This document shows, piece after piece, positions 32,860 to 44,525 of a DNA stretch of 64,000 nucleotides (position 1 is its first letter; every line of letters starts with the position of its first letter). A program made the position numbers and the translations under genes. The notes below the pieces were generated by a model that saw nothing but the letters and a program-made list of their open reading frames with translations, made no database searches and had not been told where the DNA came from. The stretch is from Nymphaea colorata (lineage: Eukaryota; Streptophyta; Magnoliopsida; Nymphaeales; Nymphaeaceae), in NCBI RefSeq assembly GCF_008831285.2, contig NC_045143.1, forward strand, positions 24,246,302-24,310,301, written 5' to 3'.

Positions 32860-33870
32860 ATTTTAGTTAGTTTGATTACTTTAACTTGTAAATACATCTA
32901 TAGAGGTTCATTAGAATCATTGTAGATATAATTGCATAATGATACAAACAAGATTTGAGTCCAACAGTCGCACACTTGTAATTCATGTAATGAGTTTAAC
33001 TTACAATTACATCTATATAGATTTACGTAAATGATGGTTATCATAATTATGTAATCATACAAACAAAATTTTAGTGTTTCATTGCTCAATTATAGTTCAT
33101 CCAAAGAGTTTAATATGCAATTGCATTTGTAGAGTTTCATTTAAATTTTTGTAAACACAAGTACCTATCAATAAAAATAAGATATAAGGCTAAATTTTGT
33201 ACAAAGTTCATATAATGAATATAACTTATAATTACACATAAAAAGATTCATTTAAATAATTGTGATGATAGATTCATATTGATACAAATAGAATTTAAGT
33301 CATTCATTGGTAAAATTGTAGTTTATCTAATGAGTCTAATTTATAATTACATTTATAAATATTTATTTGAATGATTATTATCACAAGTACATAATCATAC
33401 AAATGAAATTTAAGTCCACCGTTTAGAAAATTATAGTTCATCGTGAGTTTATCTTGTAAGTACATAGATAGAGACTTTGCGAAATGATTGTAATCACAAG
33501 TATGTAATGACACAAATATGATTTAAGTCATTTGTTTACTCAATTATAATCCATCCATTGAGTTTAACTTGAATTTATGTCTATACAGATTCGATTGGAA
33601 TTACAAGTTTGTTTTCATATGAATGGAAGTTAAGCCATTCATTTGCTCAATTATAGTTTACTCCAGGAGTTTAACTTATAATTATATTTATGGAGATTCA
33701 TTTAAATGATACTAATCACAAGTATGTATCGATAAGAATGAAATTTTTTTATTTCATTTGCTAAAATATAGTTAATGCACCGAGTTTAACATGTAATTAC
33801 ATGCATAGGAATTAAATTGAATGTTTGTAATCATAAGAACATAGTGGTAAGGACATGATTCAAGTTCACA
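32860..33870 (-). repeat. Inverted block of the 115-bp satellite
   Basis: About nine monomers read in reverse, recognised by AGTTCATCCAAAGAGTTTAA, TTGTAATTACAT and CATTTAAATGATT order. Orientation switches lie near 32860 and 33870. Confidence 0.8.
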
Positions 33871-36344
33871 ATTATGCAAATATTGAACTTAACTGCTAAC
33901 TTATCAATACTGACTTTTGCTTAAAATCATTTATATGAATTTCTATTGATGTATTTATAAATCAAACTGATTAGATGAATTATATTGAGCAAAAAAAGGA
34001 CCTAAATCCCATTGATCTCAACATAGACTTGTGATTACAATCATGTAAATGAATCTTTATAGATATATATGTAATTATAAGTTAAACTCATTTGATGAAA
34101 TACAATTGTGCAAATGATGGACTAAAATCCCGTCCATATAATTAGGCATTTATGGCTATAATATTTTAAATGAACGTTTATAGATATATGTACAAATTAA
34201 ATTCATTAGATTAACTATAATTTGACCAAATGAAGGACATGAATCTCATTCATATCAATCTGTACTTATAACTATAATCATGTAAGTGAATCTTTATAGA
34301 TGCATTGACAAGTTAAATTGATTCGTTTAGCTAGAATTGACCTAATGAAAGACATGAATCCAGTACCATTTGGTACTTGTGAGTATAAACATTTAAATGA
34401 ATTTTTATAGATATAATTACCATGTAAACTCATTGGATGAATTATAAATGAGCAAATGAATAATTTAAATTCCACTTGTATGAATATATACTTGTGATTA
34501 AAACCACTTAAATGATGATTTATTAAAGCAATTACAAAATAAACTCATCGATTGAATTGCAATTAAACAAATGAAGGACATAAATAATGTCCATATCATT
34601 ACATACTTATTGATCACAATCACTTATGTGAATTTTTTTTACGCATGTAATTGCAAGTTAAACACATTGCTTGAGCTACGATTGAACAAATGAATGATGT
34701 AAAATTTAATTTGTATCGTTATATATTTAGTATTATAATCATTTAAATAAATCATTAGAAATGTATTTACAAGTTAAATTCATTGAATGGGTGAAAATTG
34801 TGCACATGATTTAAATATCATTTTAATCAATATATACTTGTGATTACAATCATTAAATGGGTCATTATATATGTGTTTACTAGTTAAACTAATTGAATGA
34901 ATTATAATTGGGCAATGAAGGACCTAAATCCCATCTATATCATTACTTACTTGTGATTATAATCATTTAAGTGAATCTTCATAGATGTAATTGCAAGTTA
35001 AATTCATTGAGTGAACTAACCTTGAGCAAATGAGGACCTAAATCCCACTCATATCATTATGTACATATGATTATAATCTTTTAAATGGATCTATATAGTT
35101 GTAATTACAATTTAAATTCATTAAATGAACTGTAATTGTTCAAAGAATAGACTTAAATGATGTTCTTTTCAATACATACTTGTGACTACGATCCTTTAAA
35201 TTAATATCTATTGACTTAATTACAATTTAAAAACATTGGGTGAATTATAACTATGCAAGGGATCAACTTAAATCCCATATATATCAATGCATACTAGTGA
35301 TTACAATGACATATGTAAATCTCTATAGATATAATTACAAGGTAAATTCATTGGATTAATTAAATTTAGCAAATAAAGATTTAAATCCAATCAATATCAT
35401 TACATATTCATGATTATAAATAGCTAAATGAATCTTAAGTGACAGAATTATATGTTAAACTCATTGGATGAATTATAATTAAGCAAATAGAGGACTTAAA
35501 TCCTGTCCGCATTATTATGTACTTGTGATACGATCATTTAAATGAATCTCTATAGATGTAATTACAAATTAAAATCCTTTGATGAGTTTGGATAATGTAA
35601 ATGATGATATAAATTTCATTCACATAATTTCATACTTGTGATTTTAATCTTTTAAGTGAATCTCTAAAATGCAAATCACAAGTTAAATACAATGAATGAA
35701 TTACAATTGTGCAAAGCATGAACTTAATTCTTGTCCACATCAATACATAATAGTGATTATAATCGTTTAAGTAAAACTCAGTAGATGTAATTACAAGTTA
35801 AACTCTTTAGATTAACTATAATTGTGCTAAACAAATGATTTAACTCATTTGTATCATCACGTAGTTGTGATTATAATAATTTAAATGAATCTCTATCAAT
35901 GTAATTATAAGCTAATCTTATTAGATAAACAACAATTGTACAAATGAAAGACATAAATTTTGTTCATTTCATTTTGTACATGTGATTACAAAATCTCCAT
36001 AAATATAATTGCAAGCTAAACACATTGGATGTACTACAATTGTACACATAATGAATATAAATCATGTTCATAAAATTACTTATGCTCGTACTCATTTAAA
36101 TGAGCCTTGATAGATGTAATTGCTAGTTAAATTCATTGGATGAGCTACAATTGTGCAAATGATAGTTTTGGATCTCTTCTATATTAATATGTTCTTTTGA
36201 TTATAATCATTTAACTGAATCACTATTAGTGTAATAACAAGTTACACTCATTGTATGAATAATAATTGTGCAAATGATGGACTTAAATACCATCCATATC
36301 GATTTGCACTTGTAATTACAATCATTTAAAGAAATCTCTTTATA

Positions 36345-36620
36345 AGAATGATATTAAAGTCTTTTGTTTGCACAATTGTAGTTCATTCAATGAGCTTAAC
36401 TTGTAATTACATATACAAAAATTCATTTAAATGATTTTAATCACAAATACATAATGATATAAATGGGATTTATGCCCTTAGTTTGCACAACTAAAGTTTA
36501 ATTCGTGAATTTAATTTGTAAACTACATTTATACAGATTTACATACTATTAAGTCATGATTTACTTAATTGTAGTTCATCCAGTGAATTAAACTTACAAT
36601 GACACCTATAGAGATTAGTT
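36345..36620 (-). repeat. Short inverted block of the 115-bp satellite
   Basis: Two to three monomers in reverse orientation (GTAGTTCATTCAATGAGCTT near 36380; TAGTTCATCCAGTGAATTAAAC near 36573), flanked on both sides by forward monomers. Confidence 0.75.
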
Positions 36621-38024
36621 TAAATGAGACTTCATATATGTCATTAGAAGTTAAGCTCTCTAGGTAAGTTACAATTATGCAAATGATAGATTCCAATCTC
36701 ATTCTGATCAATATGTACTTATGATTATAATCATTTAAATGAATATTTATAGAAATAACTACAATTGAAGCTCATTTGATGAACTATAATTGAGCAAACA
36801 AATAACACAAATCCCATTTTTATCCTAATATACATGTGATCACAATTATTTAAACGAACCTTTATAAATGTAATTACAAATTAAACTTATTGGTTGAACT
36901 ACAATTGAGCAAACAAAGAACCTAACTCTTATTTGTACCATTTGTACTTATCTTTGCAATAATTTAAATGAATCTAGATGGTTGTAATTACAAGTTTAAC
37001 TCATTAAACAAACTACAATTGAACAAATGAAGAATATAAATCTCATTGTACCAATATGTACTTGTGATTATAATCATTTAAATAAATCTCTATGGATGCA
37101 ATTGCAAATTATATACATTGGATGCACTACAATTGTGCCAATGAAGGACATAAATCTTCCTTGTATCATTACTTACTTGTGATTATGATAATTTAAATGA
37201 TTCTCTAATAAATATCATTACATGATAAGTCTGTTGGATGAGCTACAATTGTGCAAATGAAGGACTTACATCTAGTCTGTATCAATACATAATTTTGATT
37301 ACAATCATTTAAATAAATTTTCATCGATGTAATCAAAGCATATATTTAATTATAATCATTTAAATGGATCTCTTTAGATATATTCATGGGTTAAACTCAT
37401 TTTATGAACTATTATTGAGCAAATGAAGAACATAAATCACATATGTATCATTATGTACTTGTGATTATAATTACTTAAATGAATCTCTATAGATATAATT
37501 GCACGTTAAATTCATTAGTTGAATTACAATAGAGAAAATACAAAACCTAAATCATTTCTATATCATTATATACTTATGAATTGAACTCATTGGATGAACT
37601 ATAATTAAACAAATGTAGGACTTAAATCCCATTCATGTAATTATATACCTGTGATACAATAATCTAAATGAATAATTGTAGATGTAGTTACAAGTTAAAT
37701 TCATTTGATGAATTACAATTGTGCAAATGAAGCACATAAATCTTGTTTATATCAATACATACTCGTGATTAGCATCATTTCAATAAATCTCTATATATGA
37801 AATTAAAAGTTAAAACCATTAGATGAATTACAATTATACAAATGATGGACTTAAATGCCATCTATATCAATATGTACTTGTGATTACAGTCATTTAAATG
37901 AATCTCTAACAAATATAATTATAGGTTTAACTTCATTAGATGAACTATAATTAAATACGAAAGCAACTTAAACCCTGTCGGTATCATTGCGTACTGATGA
38001 TTAGAATCACTTTAATAAGTCATG

Positions 38025-38234
38025 TACTCACATGCATATAGGAACACATGAGCATATCAAAATTTGTACTCATATGCATACAAGAACATGTTGGCACATC
38101 GTAACTCGTATTCATGTGCATATAGAAAAACATGAATATATTATAACTCATGCTCATGTGCATACAAGAACACATGAACACATTGGAACTTGTATTCATG
38201 TACATACAAAAATACCTGCATACACACAAAAACA
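38025..38234. repeat. 42-bp minisatellite, five units, at the satellite edge
   Basis: Units start at 38025, 38067, 38109, 38151 and 38193, each exactly 42 bp, of the type TACTCATATGCATACAAGAACACATG. Because 42 is a multiple of three, both strands stay open; the minus frame at 38020-38292 encodes a 14-residue repeat (CMHMSTSYN-like). I read this as minisatellite, not gene. It touches the end of satellite array 1. Confidence 0.9.
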
Positions 38235-39716
38235 TCCAGCATTTACTAACAAAACACAATGCAAATTTTGAACTAAGTATCTCTAATGACACTTGTTAGT
38301 GAGATGTCAATACTTTCAAGAAAAGAACAATTTTTAACAATTGCTTGAAGGAATTCAAGGAGCAGGGATTTCAAACAAAACACGATGTGAAACAAGAAGG
38401 AAAAACCCGATGACAAGAAGAGAGCTGAAATCAAGGAAATATCATTGATCTGGGTTGCTGAAATACCATAAAAAGCTAATGGAATTTGTATCAGAATGAT
38501 GTTTTAAATTGGTTCAAATAAATCTAGTACAGACACTATAAAATGAGCATTGAGAGATGGGCTTAGGACAAGTATAGTTGTTCCTCTATGTCAGCATTTG
38601 AGAGTACCAAATAGGCCATAATATTTGATTTACATCTGTTTTGCAAAGTTATATGACCCATGAACTTCTACTTATTTACATCTCCAAAGCCTTTTGAACT
38701 AGAGCAAGCAAGTCTGAGAGGTGTTTTACACTGGTACCTTAAAGGACAACCAGTCTGGGATTTGTCGATCTAAAAGATGACTACATGGATTCAATAGAAA
38801 TTCTGATAGATATGACATTGCACATAATGGAACTTTACATGACGACAAAAGTAGTGGGGCTTCATAGTAGCCTTGGGGTGGTGATGTATTCCTCTATAAG
38901 TGAAGACCGACATAATGAAAAAAATGGAAAAAGAAAAGAGCAAAAAAAAAAAAGGAAAGAGCAAGGGCTAAAGTGGCCAAAGCAAGGAAAAGAAACACGA
39001 TAAAACAAGAATAAAGAGTGTTTGCTTGGAAGGCAAAAATTGCTCAGATCAAAAGTTCTTTCGCAGATGAAATGAGATTCCTTGTGGTCTTAGAACCACT
39101 ATGTCAATGATTGCTCCTTGACAAGGCTCTCTAGTAAGTGAAGAGTATATTTTTTTGAAAGATCATGTAATGACAATGAAGATAAATTTGCTTAATGAAC
39201 TAGAAATTGTGATTGGAAAAAGCTCTAACCCTCAGCAATGTTAAAGGATCATAACAAGTTTCTAAAGCGATACTAAATTTAAAAAGAGCATAAATTTGTT
39301 ATAAAATGTTGGATTTCATATGAACTCATCCCACATAGACACACATCATTAGGAACACATCCTTGCGGACATACAACGTTTGAAACTCATCTTCATGGGC
39401 ACACAATGTTCAGAACTTGTCAGTCACAAACATGCAATATCTAGAACTTGTCGTTCTTGGAGAGACAATGAGCTTCCTCACAATGTCAACCCACTTTTCA
39501 AAATGAGAAATCTTTATTTTTCAAGTGCATGAGAGGTTTTGTCTCATAGCTTTCACAAATCATTAAAGGTTTTCTAATCAATGGCTTTCAAGAATATCAA
39601 TTAGCCATTTTTCGTGAACCAAGAACTTTCTCTTGTGTTGGAGCATTTTATTTTATTTGGTGTGTCTTGTCTTAGTGACTATACATGACTTTGCACGGTC
39701 TTCCTTGTGGGGCATC
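38235..39716. other. Unassigned segment ending in a ~31-bp minisatellite and a purine-tract-like border
   Basis: No domain recognised. From about 39320 to 39470 some five irregular units of ~31 bp (GAACTCATCTTCATGGGCAC type) follow each other. The last bases, TTGTGGGGCATC, resemble the polypurine tract border (GGGCATC directly before the LTR) of Tat elements, suggesting this is the 3' internal end of a Tat element whose coding part is lost. Confidence 0.45.
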
Positions 39717-42463
39717 TATAGACATCTCAAAACTTTCTTGTGTCAAAATCACCATTTTACCTCTCATAAATGAGATTTTAACTAATTTTTCCAAAAGGAT
39801 TTAAAATGTAGGGCAATGAACTAAGCTAAAGCAAATCATACACCCTACGTATCTGTGACTAGGACCTAGATCACCTTGGTTGTTGCCACCTTGAAAAGTG
39901 ACCATTTTGCCCAGATCACCTCCATTGTGCTTCATTTTCTCCTAATTTTGTGGAACAAAAAAGATAATCCTAAGAATTATTTTACCCAAGGTCGGTTAGG
40001 GTTATGTTCATCTCCATAATCATTAGTAATCCTCTGAACAAGTTTATCCACTTACATTTCATCAAAAAAAGATTCGGAGATGACCTCTTTCCCTTGATTT
40101 CTACCATTTTCCATCTTCAGAATGCCTAGAGACCTAATCAAACCTATGCTAGGTTCTCTTCTAGTGTCAACAAAAAATTTTCAGCTCCATTTCTAAATGT
40201 CAATCTTGAATTCTAGTGTTAGAGCAACCATGTCTATGAAATGGTGCCTCACTTCTTCATTTCCATATGTTTGATCAACATTTCCATGTGATTCGAGAGA
40301 GTGAGCTCAAATTGAGCTATGGCCATATTCTTTAGTGCTAGATCTGACTACTTGCCATCAATTCGAACAATTTTATCTTGGAGTGAGTACATGTGTGTTT
40401 TCCAGTCACTTATGGAGTGTCTATGTCCAGACACTGTCGCTAGTGACATCTAAACTAATTTTTGGAAGATTTGGAATCCAATTTTCAATATGAGAGCACA
40501 TGGACTCAATGTCACTCGAGGAGAATGTCAGTGTGTTTAGTTCTAACAAATGACCTGGAAACCCCTATTTCCCATTGTTCCCCACATTTCATTTATGTTC
40601 AATTATGGCTTGGTCAATTTTGAAAAATGTAAATTTTCAGGGGCAAATGGAGGATTTTTTTGGTCAAATTTGACCCACCACCTAAACTAAAAGCAGTCTA
40701 CATTCCAATTTGTTGGGACTGCCTAACCAAGCTCATAGAGCCCATGCGTAAAAATGTCATTTGTTCATACATTCATTATTTTTGTATAAATCTAACTTTG
40801 GAGCTACATGAACATAACTTAGGGTATTCCTATGTCAAACTTGAGCCCAGTAAGGCTCATGTAGGGTCTAAGTCAAGTTAGAGTTGAACTCAACTGGCAA
40901 AACCAGCTAAACATGTTTGACCAGAATTGAACCAAATTTGACCTAAGCAGCTTGACCTATGTCTTGACCAGGATCAAGCCTAGGTCCATCTCATGAATAC
41001 TGAGTGTGAGCCCACAAGACCCAACCTAAGTCAAGTTTGGGCATCCAATCTTGGATCCTTGATTTAGGTCACAATATAAAAAAACTCATATACATAATTT
41101 GTTTCGCTTCAGATCCAAACTTCAATCTCGGATCTCAAAATCTAAATTTCTCAGTCTAGATCTCAACATAGACCTTTGATCCAAGTCCTATAACCAAATT
41201 CTTTTTCAGATCCCAATCTAGATCTCTTTAAAATCTAGATCATAGTTTGAATATGTACTGGAATTTGAAGTACATATCCAAATTAATTCGGTGCTGTCAC
41301 ATGTCAACCATCTAACCTTTAGATAGATGATACATGTCTCCTATCTAAATTTTTAGAATGTTGATACTTATAAAAATTCTGACTTCATAATTCTAATACT
41401 TGTCAAAATCCTAGAGACTCCATCACATTTGGGACTCTTTAATTCTCTACAAATAGAGAAGCGTTATAGGTGGAACTGCTCATCTAGACTTCTATGCTCC
41501 TTTGATCTCCACATTTGGTTCATGCACACGTATGCTCCCTTTCTCTTTGTTTCTATTTTAATTCTTCTTGTTATGTTTAAATGTGTTTGAATTGATGGCT
41601 CACAAGTTACATTGTTGTCCAAACTAGGATTTTTATGTGTTTTAGAGATGTCACTTTTTAAAGTTCAAGCTGAATTCAGATCTTCAGAGAATCTAGAAAT
41701 TAACTTAACTTTAGAAAGCTATATGTCTCTATCACGAGTTCGTATTGACAATCCATAAAAAAACATGTTTATCTATATGTCTAGTTTGTTTTCCACAAAT
41801 TCCATTAAACTCTAAGCACATTTGGTCCTACATTTGGTCAATTTCTCAAAGTCCTTTTTGGCAACTTTCACACTACAAAACCTCGATATTGAACCTTCAG
41901 ATTTGGATCTTTGAATTAGGTCATAAAGTATATATTGGGATTGTTCTTGAATCAGATCTTGTACTCTTACTTGTATCTCAAAAAATTTCGATTTTAAACA
42001 AAGGTTTCATTAGGTTCACTTCCCCAAAACTTTAGAAAGTGGATCTTAATTATGTTTGGACTTAGTTTGCACGCATTCATATTAGATCTAGGATTCATTG
42101 CATGGATAAATGATGATGCATATAACGAATTATGTCCCTAGGATCCAAATGTACTTTTCTTTAATTTATGCACTCCAATTTATGATAATTCTCATAGTTT
42201 AATAAAATCTGATTTTCCTAAAATTAGGGAATGTCATGATATGGATGACAATCATAACTCATAATTTGGAACATTTAGTCTAGTCGTTAATCTAATTATT
42301 ACTCCTGGTAAAGGTGATAGAAAAGGTTAGATCTCATACTGATTGGTAGGGCATTATCTGTCATAGTTTTGTGCAAGAGATAAAGAAGCAAGTACATTTT
42401 TTTGAACTTTTCCCATATGAACAGTCATATCCAAAATTGAAAAATTTTACATATAAATAGAAG
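39717..42463 (+). repeat. Old Tat-type LTR, copy 1
   Basis: Collinear with 44526-48462 over much of its length: ATCACCATTTTACC near 39746 against ATGACCATTTTATCC; GGTTGTTGCCA against GGTTATTGCCATC; ATTACTCCTGGTAAAGG (42298) against ATTACTCCTGATAAAGG. It is preceded by a purine-tract-like GTGGGGCATC and followed at 42464 by a primer-site-like sequence. The start is placed from these signals and is approximate. Divergence between the copies is large. Confidence 0.6.
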
Positions 42464-43470
42464 TGGTGACCATGATGGGACTGCCTTTGTTTTGACTAAA
42501 TCAAATGGTCTAGATAATTAGGCTCTGATTGTTATCCCAACCATACAGCCATATAGGTGCCCTTATGAGAATTGTGCATTTCTTGTTTACATAGATTTAA
42601 GATCATATATAGCTCTTCTAAATTTACATTTGTTTAAAAACTATGTTTTCATCTCTCCAGTGATTTAAACTTAGGGATGACATTGGAGCCTTCAATTTTT
42701 GTATGTGCACATGTTTTTGGAATTTCCCTAAGCCTATGCAAGTCATGCCATCATGTCAAAGGGTTTTTTCTTATGAAGCAATAGCTTTGAAGGGATTCAA
42801 TGGCTGGACCAACCTAATGGAAGAAGATATTGACTCCCCCCTTGCTATGTATTGTGAAAATAGTCCTGCATATTGGTAATGTCTAACGAGAAATTGAAAG
42901 CCCTAAATTATGGACCCCAATGAGGAGTTTATGCCACGTAGATTGGATTTTATCCAAGTATATCGGCATAACTTGATATGAAACTACTGCTGATCATGAA
43001 CCTCAGGAGATCGAGTTAAGGAATCTAAGACATTTTCAAATATGCTTCATAGAGTCATGTCTTCTAAGGTGTGCAACATGTACATCTTTATATATTCCAT
43101 GTTTGTCCCGTCTCTGGCATTCATAAACTTTTTATTTTCAAAAACTGGACATGAATTTATAATAGCATCATCTCATTTTCTTAGTCAAAACTGTCCAAGG
43201 GTCCAAAATCCTACCTTATGCTATCAATCCACCTTTTTGGGTATCTCTTTTCACCTATATGGGTCAAAGTTATTCATCATGTTAGCTTCTCTATTGGGTC
43301 GACCCCTTTAGGCACACTATCTTTACAAACTCTAGCCATCTGCTATTCTTTTTATATGCTTTATGTTTGTCTTTACTCCTCCAATATCATGCATTCTATC
43401 CTTCTGAGAGACACAAACACTAAATTTATTCCCATAGGTCAGCCCCCACCAGATTAGTACTTATAGTGGT
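42464..43470 (+). other. PBS and leader of the old Tat element, copy 1
   Basis: TGGTGACCATGATGGGACTG at 42464 resembles the primer site of the younger Tat element (TGGCGACAGGGATGGGACC). The following ~1 kb is homologous to 48463-49500: GGCTGGACCAACCTA against CCACTGGACCAACCTA, and AAAACTGGACATGA against AAAACTGGATGTCA. Confidence 0.6.
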
Positions 43471-43479
43471 GGTTGGAGC

Positions 43480-43860
43480 AGTTTCAAAGGCCTACCCCAT
43501 TACCTCAATGAATGTGGATTGGATACAATAGCTCTCACATGCAGCAAGAAGGTGAATAAAGGGTTGATTCAAGCTTTAGTAGCACAATAGAACCTGCATA
43601 CTGTCACTTTCTAGTCTCTCTGGGGAGTGATGACTTCAGTTATGAACCAATTTTTATATATTCTTGGCCTTCTTGATCCAGCAGGCCATCACAAAGATCC
43701 AATGAAAATGCAATTTTTGATCAATTAGAGGATGGCCAGACCTAAGGAGCTCCTCAACAAGTTGAAAAGATACTAGACTTGGGAGCTTTAGAAGGAGAGT
43801 GACAGCCAATATGTCAGACTTGTGGATTTCCATGTTCACCTAGGTGATACGTCTCTGGAG
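43480..43860 (+). pseudogene. Tat ORF1/PMD-like N-terminal fragment
   Basis: With stops in between, the plus strand reads KVNKGLIQALVAQ and SLWGVMTSVMNQFLYILGLL, matching the pattern of the plant-mobile-domain-like segment of Tat elements (NRGLIxALVERW...LPxGEMTxTLxDFxxILGL). The younger element has the equivalent at 21.0-21.7 kb. Confidence 0.55.
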
Positions 43861-43949
43861 CTAATGGAGTGATCAAAATCTGCACAGGAGAAGATATACC
43901 TACCACTCATTTGAGATGTGTGAAAGCTCAAGCATTATCTGTTAGTTTT

Positions 43950-44525
43950 GTGAGGTCGAGGACATTTTCCAATTAAACTCTCTCAAATACATTTTAAAGC
44001 ATATGTTCCTTTGCAATAGAATTGCCAAATGGCTCATACCTTTCATGCAAGATTTGGAATATGTCTCCCAAAAATTGATCAAGGGACAAGCATTGGTAGA
44101 TTAACTGGTAGACTTCTCTTTAGTAGAAGAATTGAAGGCCAATGATAGTATTCGAGACAAACAAGTGCTACATGTCGTTCCCACACCTGTATGGATGCTC
44201 TTCTTTGATGGATCCAAGAATATGACTAGAATAGGGATCAGATTTCTCATACTTTCACAAGAGAAAGGAGATAATTTCCTATTCCCTTAGATTGGATTTT
44301 GTTTATACTCATAAAATGGTGGAATACAAGGCATTAATTCATGAGCTCAAAGTGCTATTAGAATTCAAAAGCAAATCAGGTGAACAAAGGATGCAAGTCA
44401 TAGATCCAAAATTAATGCCTTATCAAGAAGCTACTCGAGCAACAACAAAATGATTTGAAGAACTTCAACTCTTCCATGTCAGAAGATAATTTAATCAGCT
44501 TGTAGATGGATTGGCGAGTGTAAGA
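43950..44525 (+). pseudogene. Tat pol fragment: end of RNase H and archaeal-type RNase H
   Basis: The plus strand reads RIAKWLIPFMQDLEYVSQKL and IKGQALVD, then VWMLFFDGSKNMTRIGI and shifted pieces of the rest of the second RNase H, ending near LVDGLASV. In Tat elements this is the RNase H-aRNH junction (GRIAKWxxxLxEFxxxY, IKGQxLAD, FDGS). Everything between ORF1 and this point, and the integrase after it, is missing, so the element has suffered two large deletions. Confidence 0.75.

Larger units (their letters stand above)
31405..38017. repeat. AT-rich satellite array 1, ~115-bp monomer
   Basis: About 6.6 kb, roughly 57 diverged monomers. Consensus landmarks in order on the plus strand: TGTAATTACAAG, TTAAACTCATTGGATGAACT, ACAATTGTGCAAATGA, ACTTAAATCCCAT, ATATGTACTTGTGATTACAA, TCATTTAAATGAATCTCTAT. 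Successive TGATTAT landmarks at 34954, 35068 and 35183 give periods of 114 and 115 bp. Monomers are quite diverged. Two blocks are reversed: about 32860-33870 and 36345-36620, where the reverse complement (AGTTCATCCAATGAGTTTAAC) is read. No genes; short frames inside are chance. Confidence 0.92.

Noticed and set aside
31405-38017. Regularly spaced repeats that might suggest a CRISPR array
   Set aside because: The repeats are contiguous ~115-bp diverged monomers with no unique spacers, and the window is plant nuclear DNA.
38020-38292. 90-codon minus-strand frame with a Cys/Met/His periodic peptide
   Set aside because: The 14-residue period equals the 42-bp minisatellite exactly; nothing suggests a metal-binding protein.
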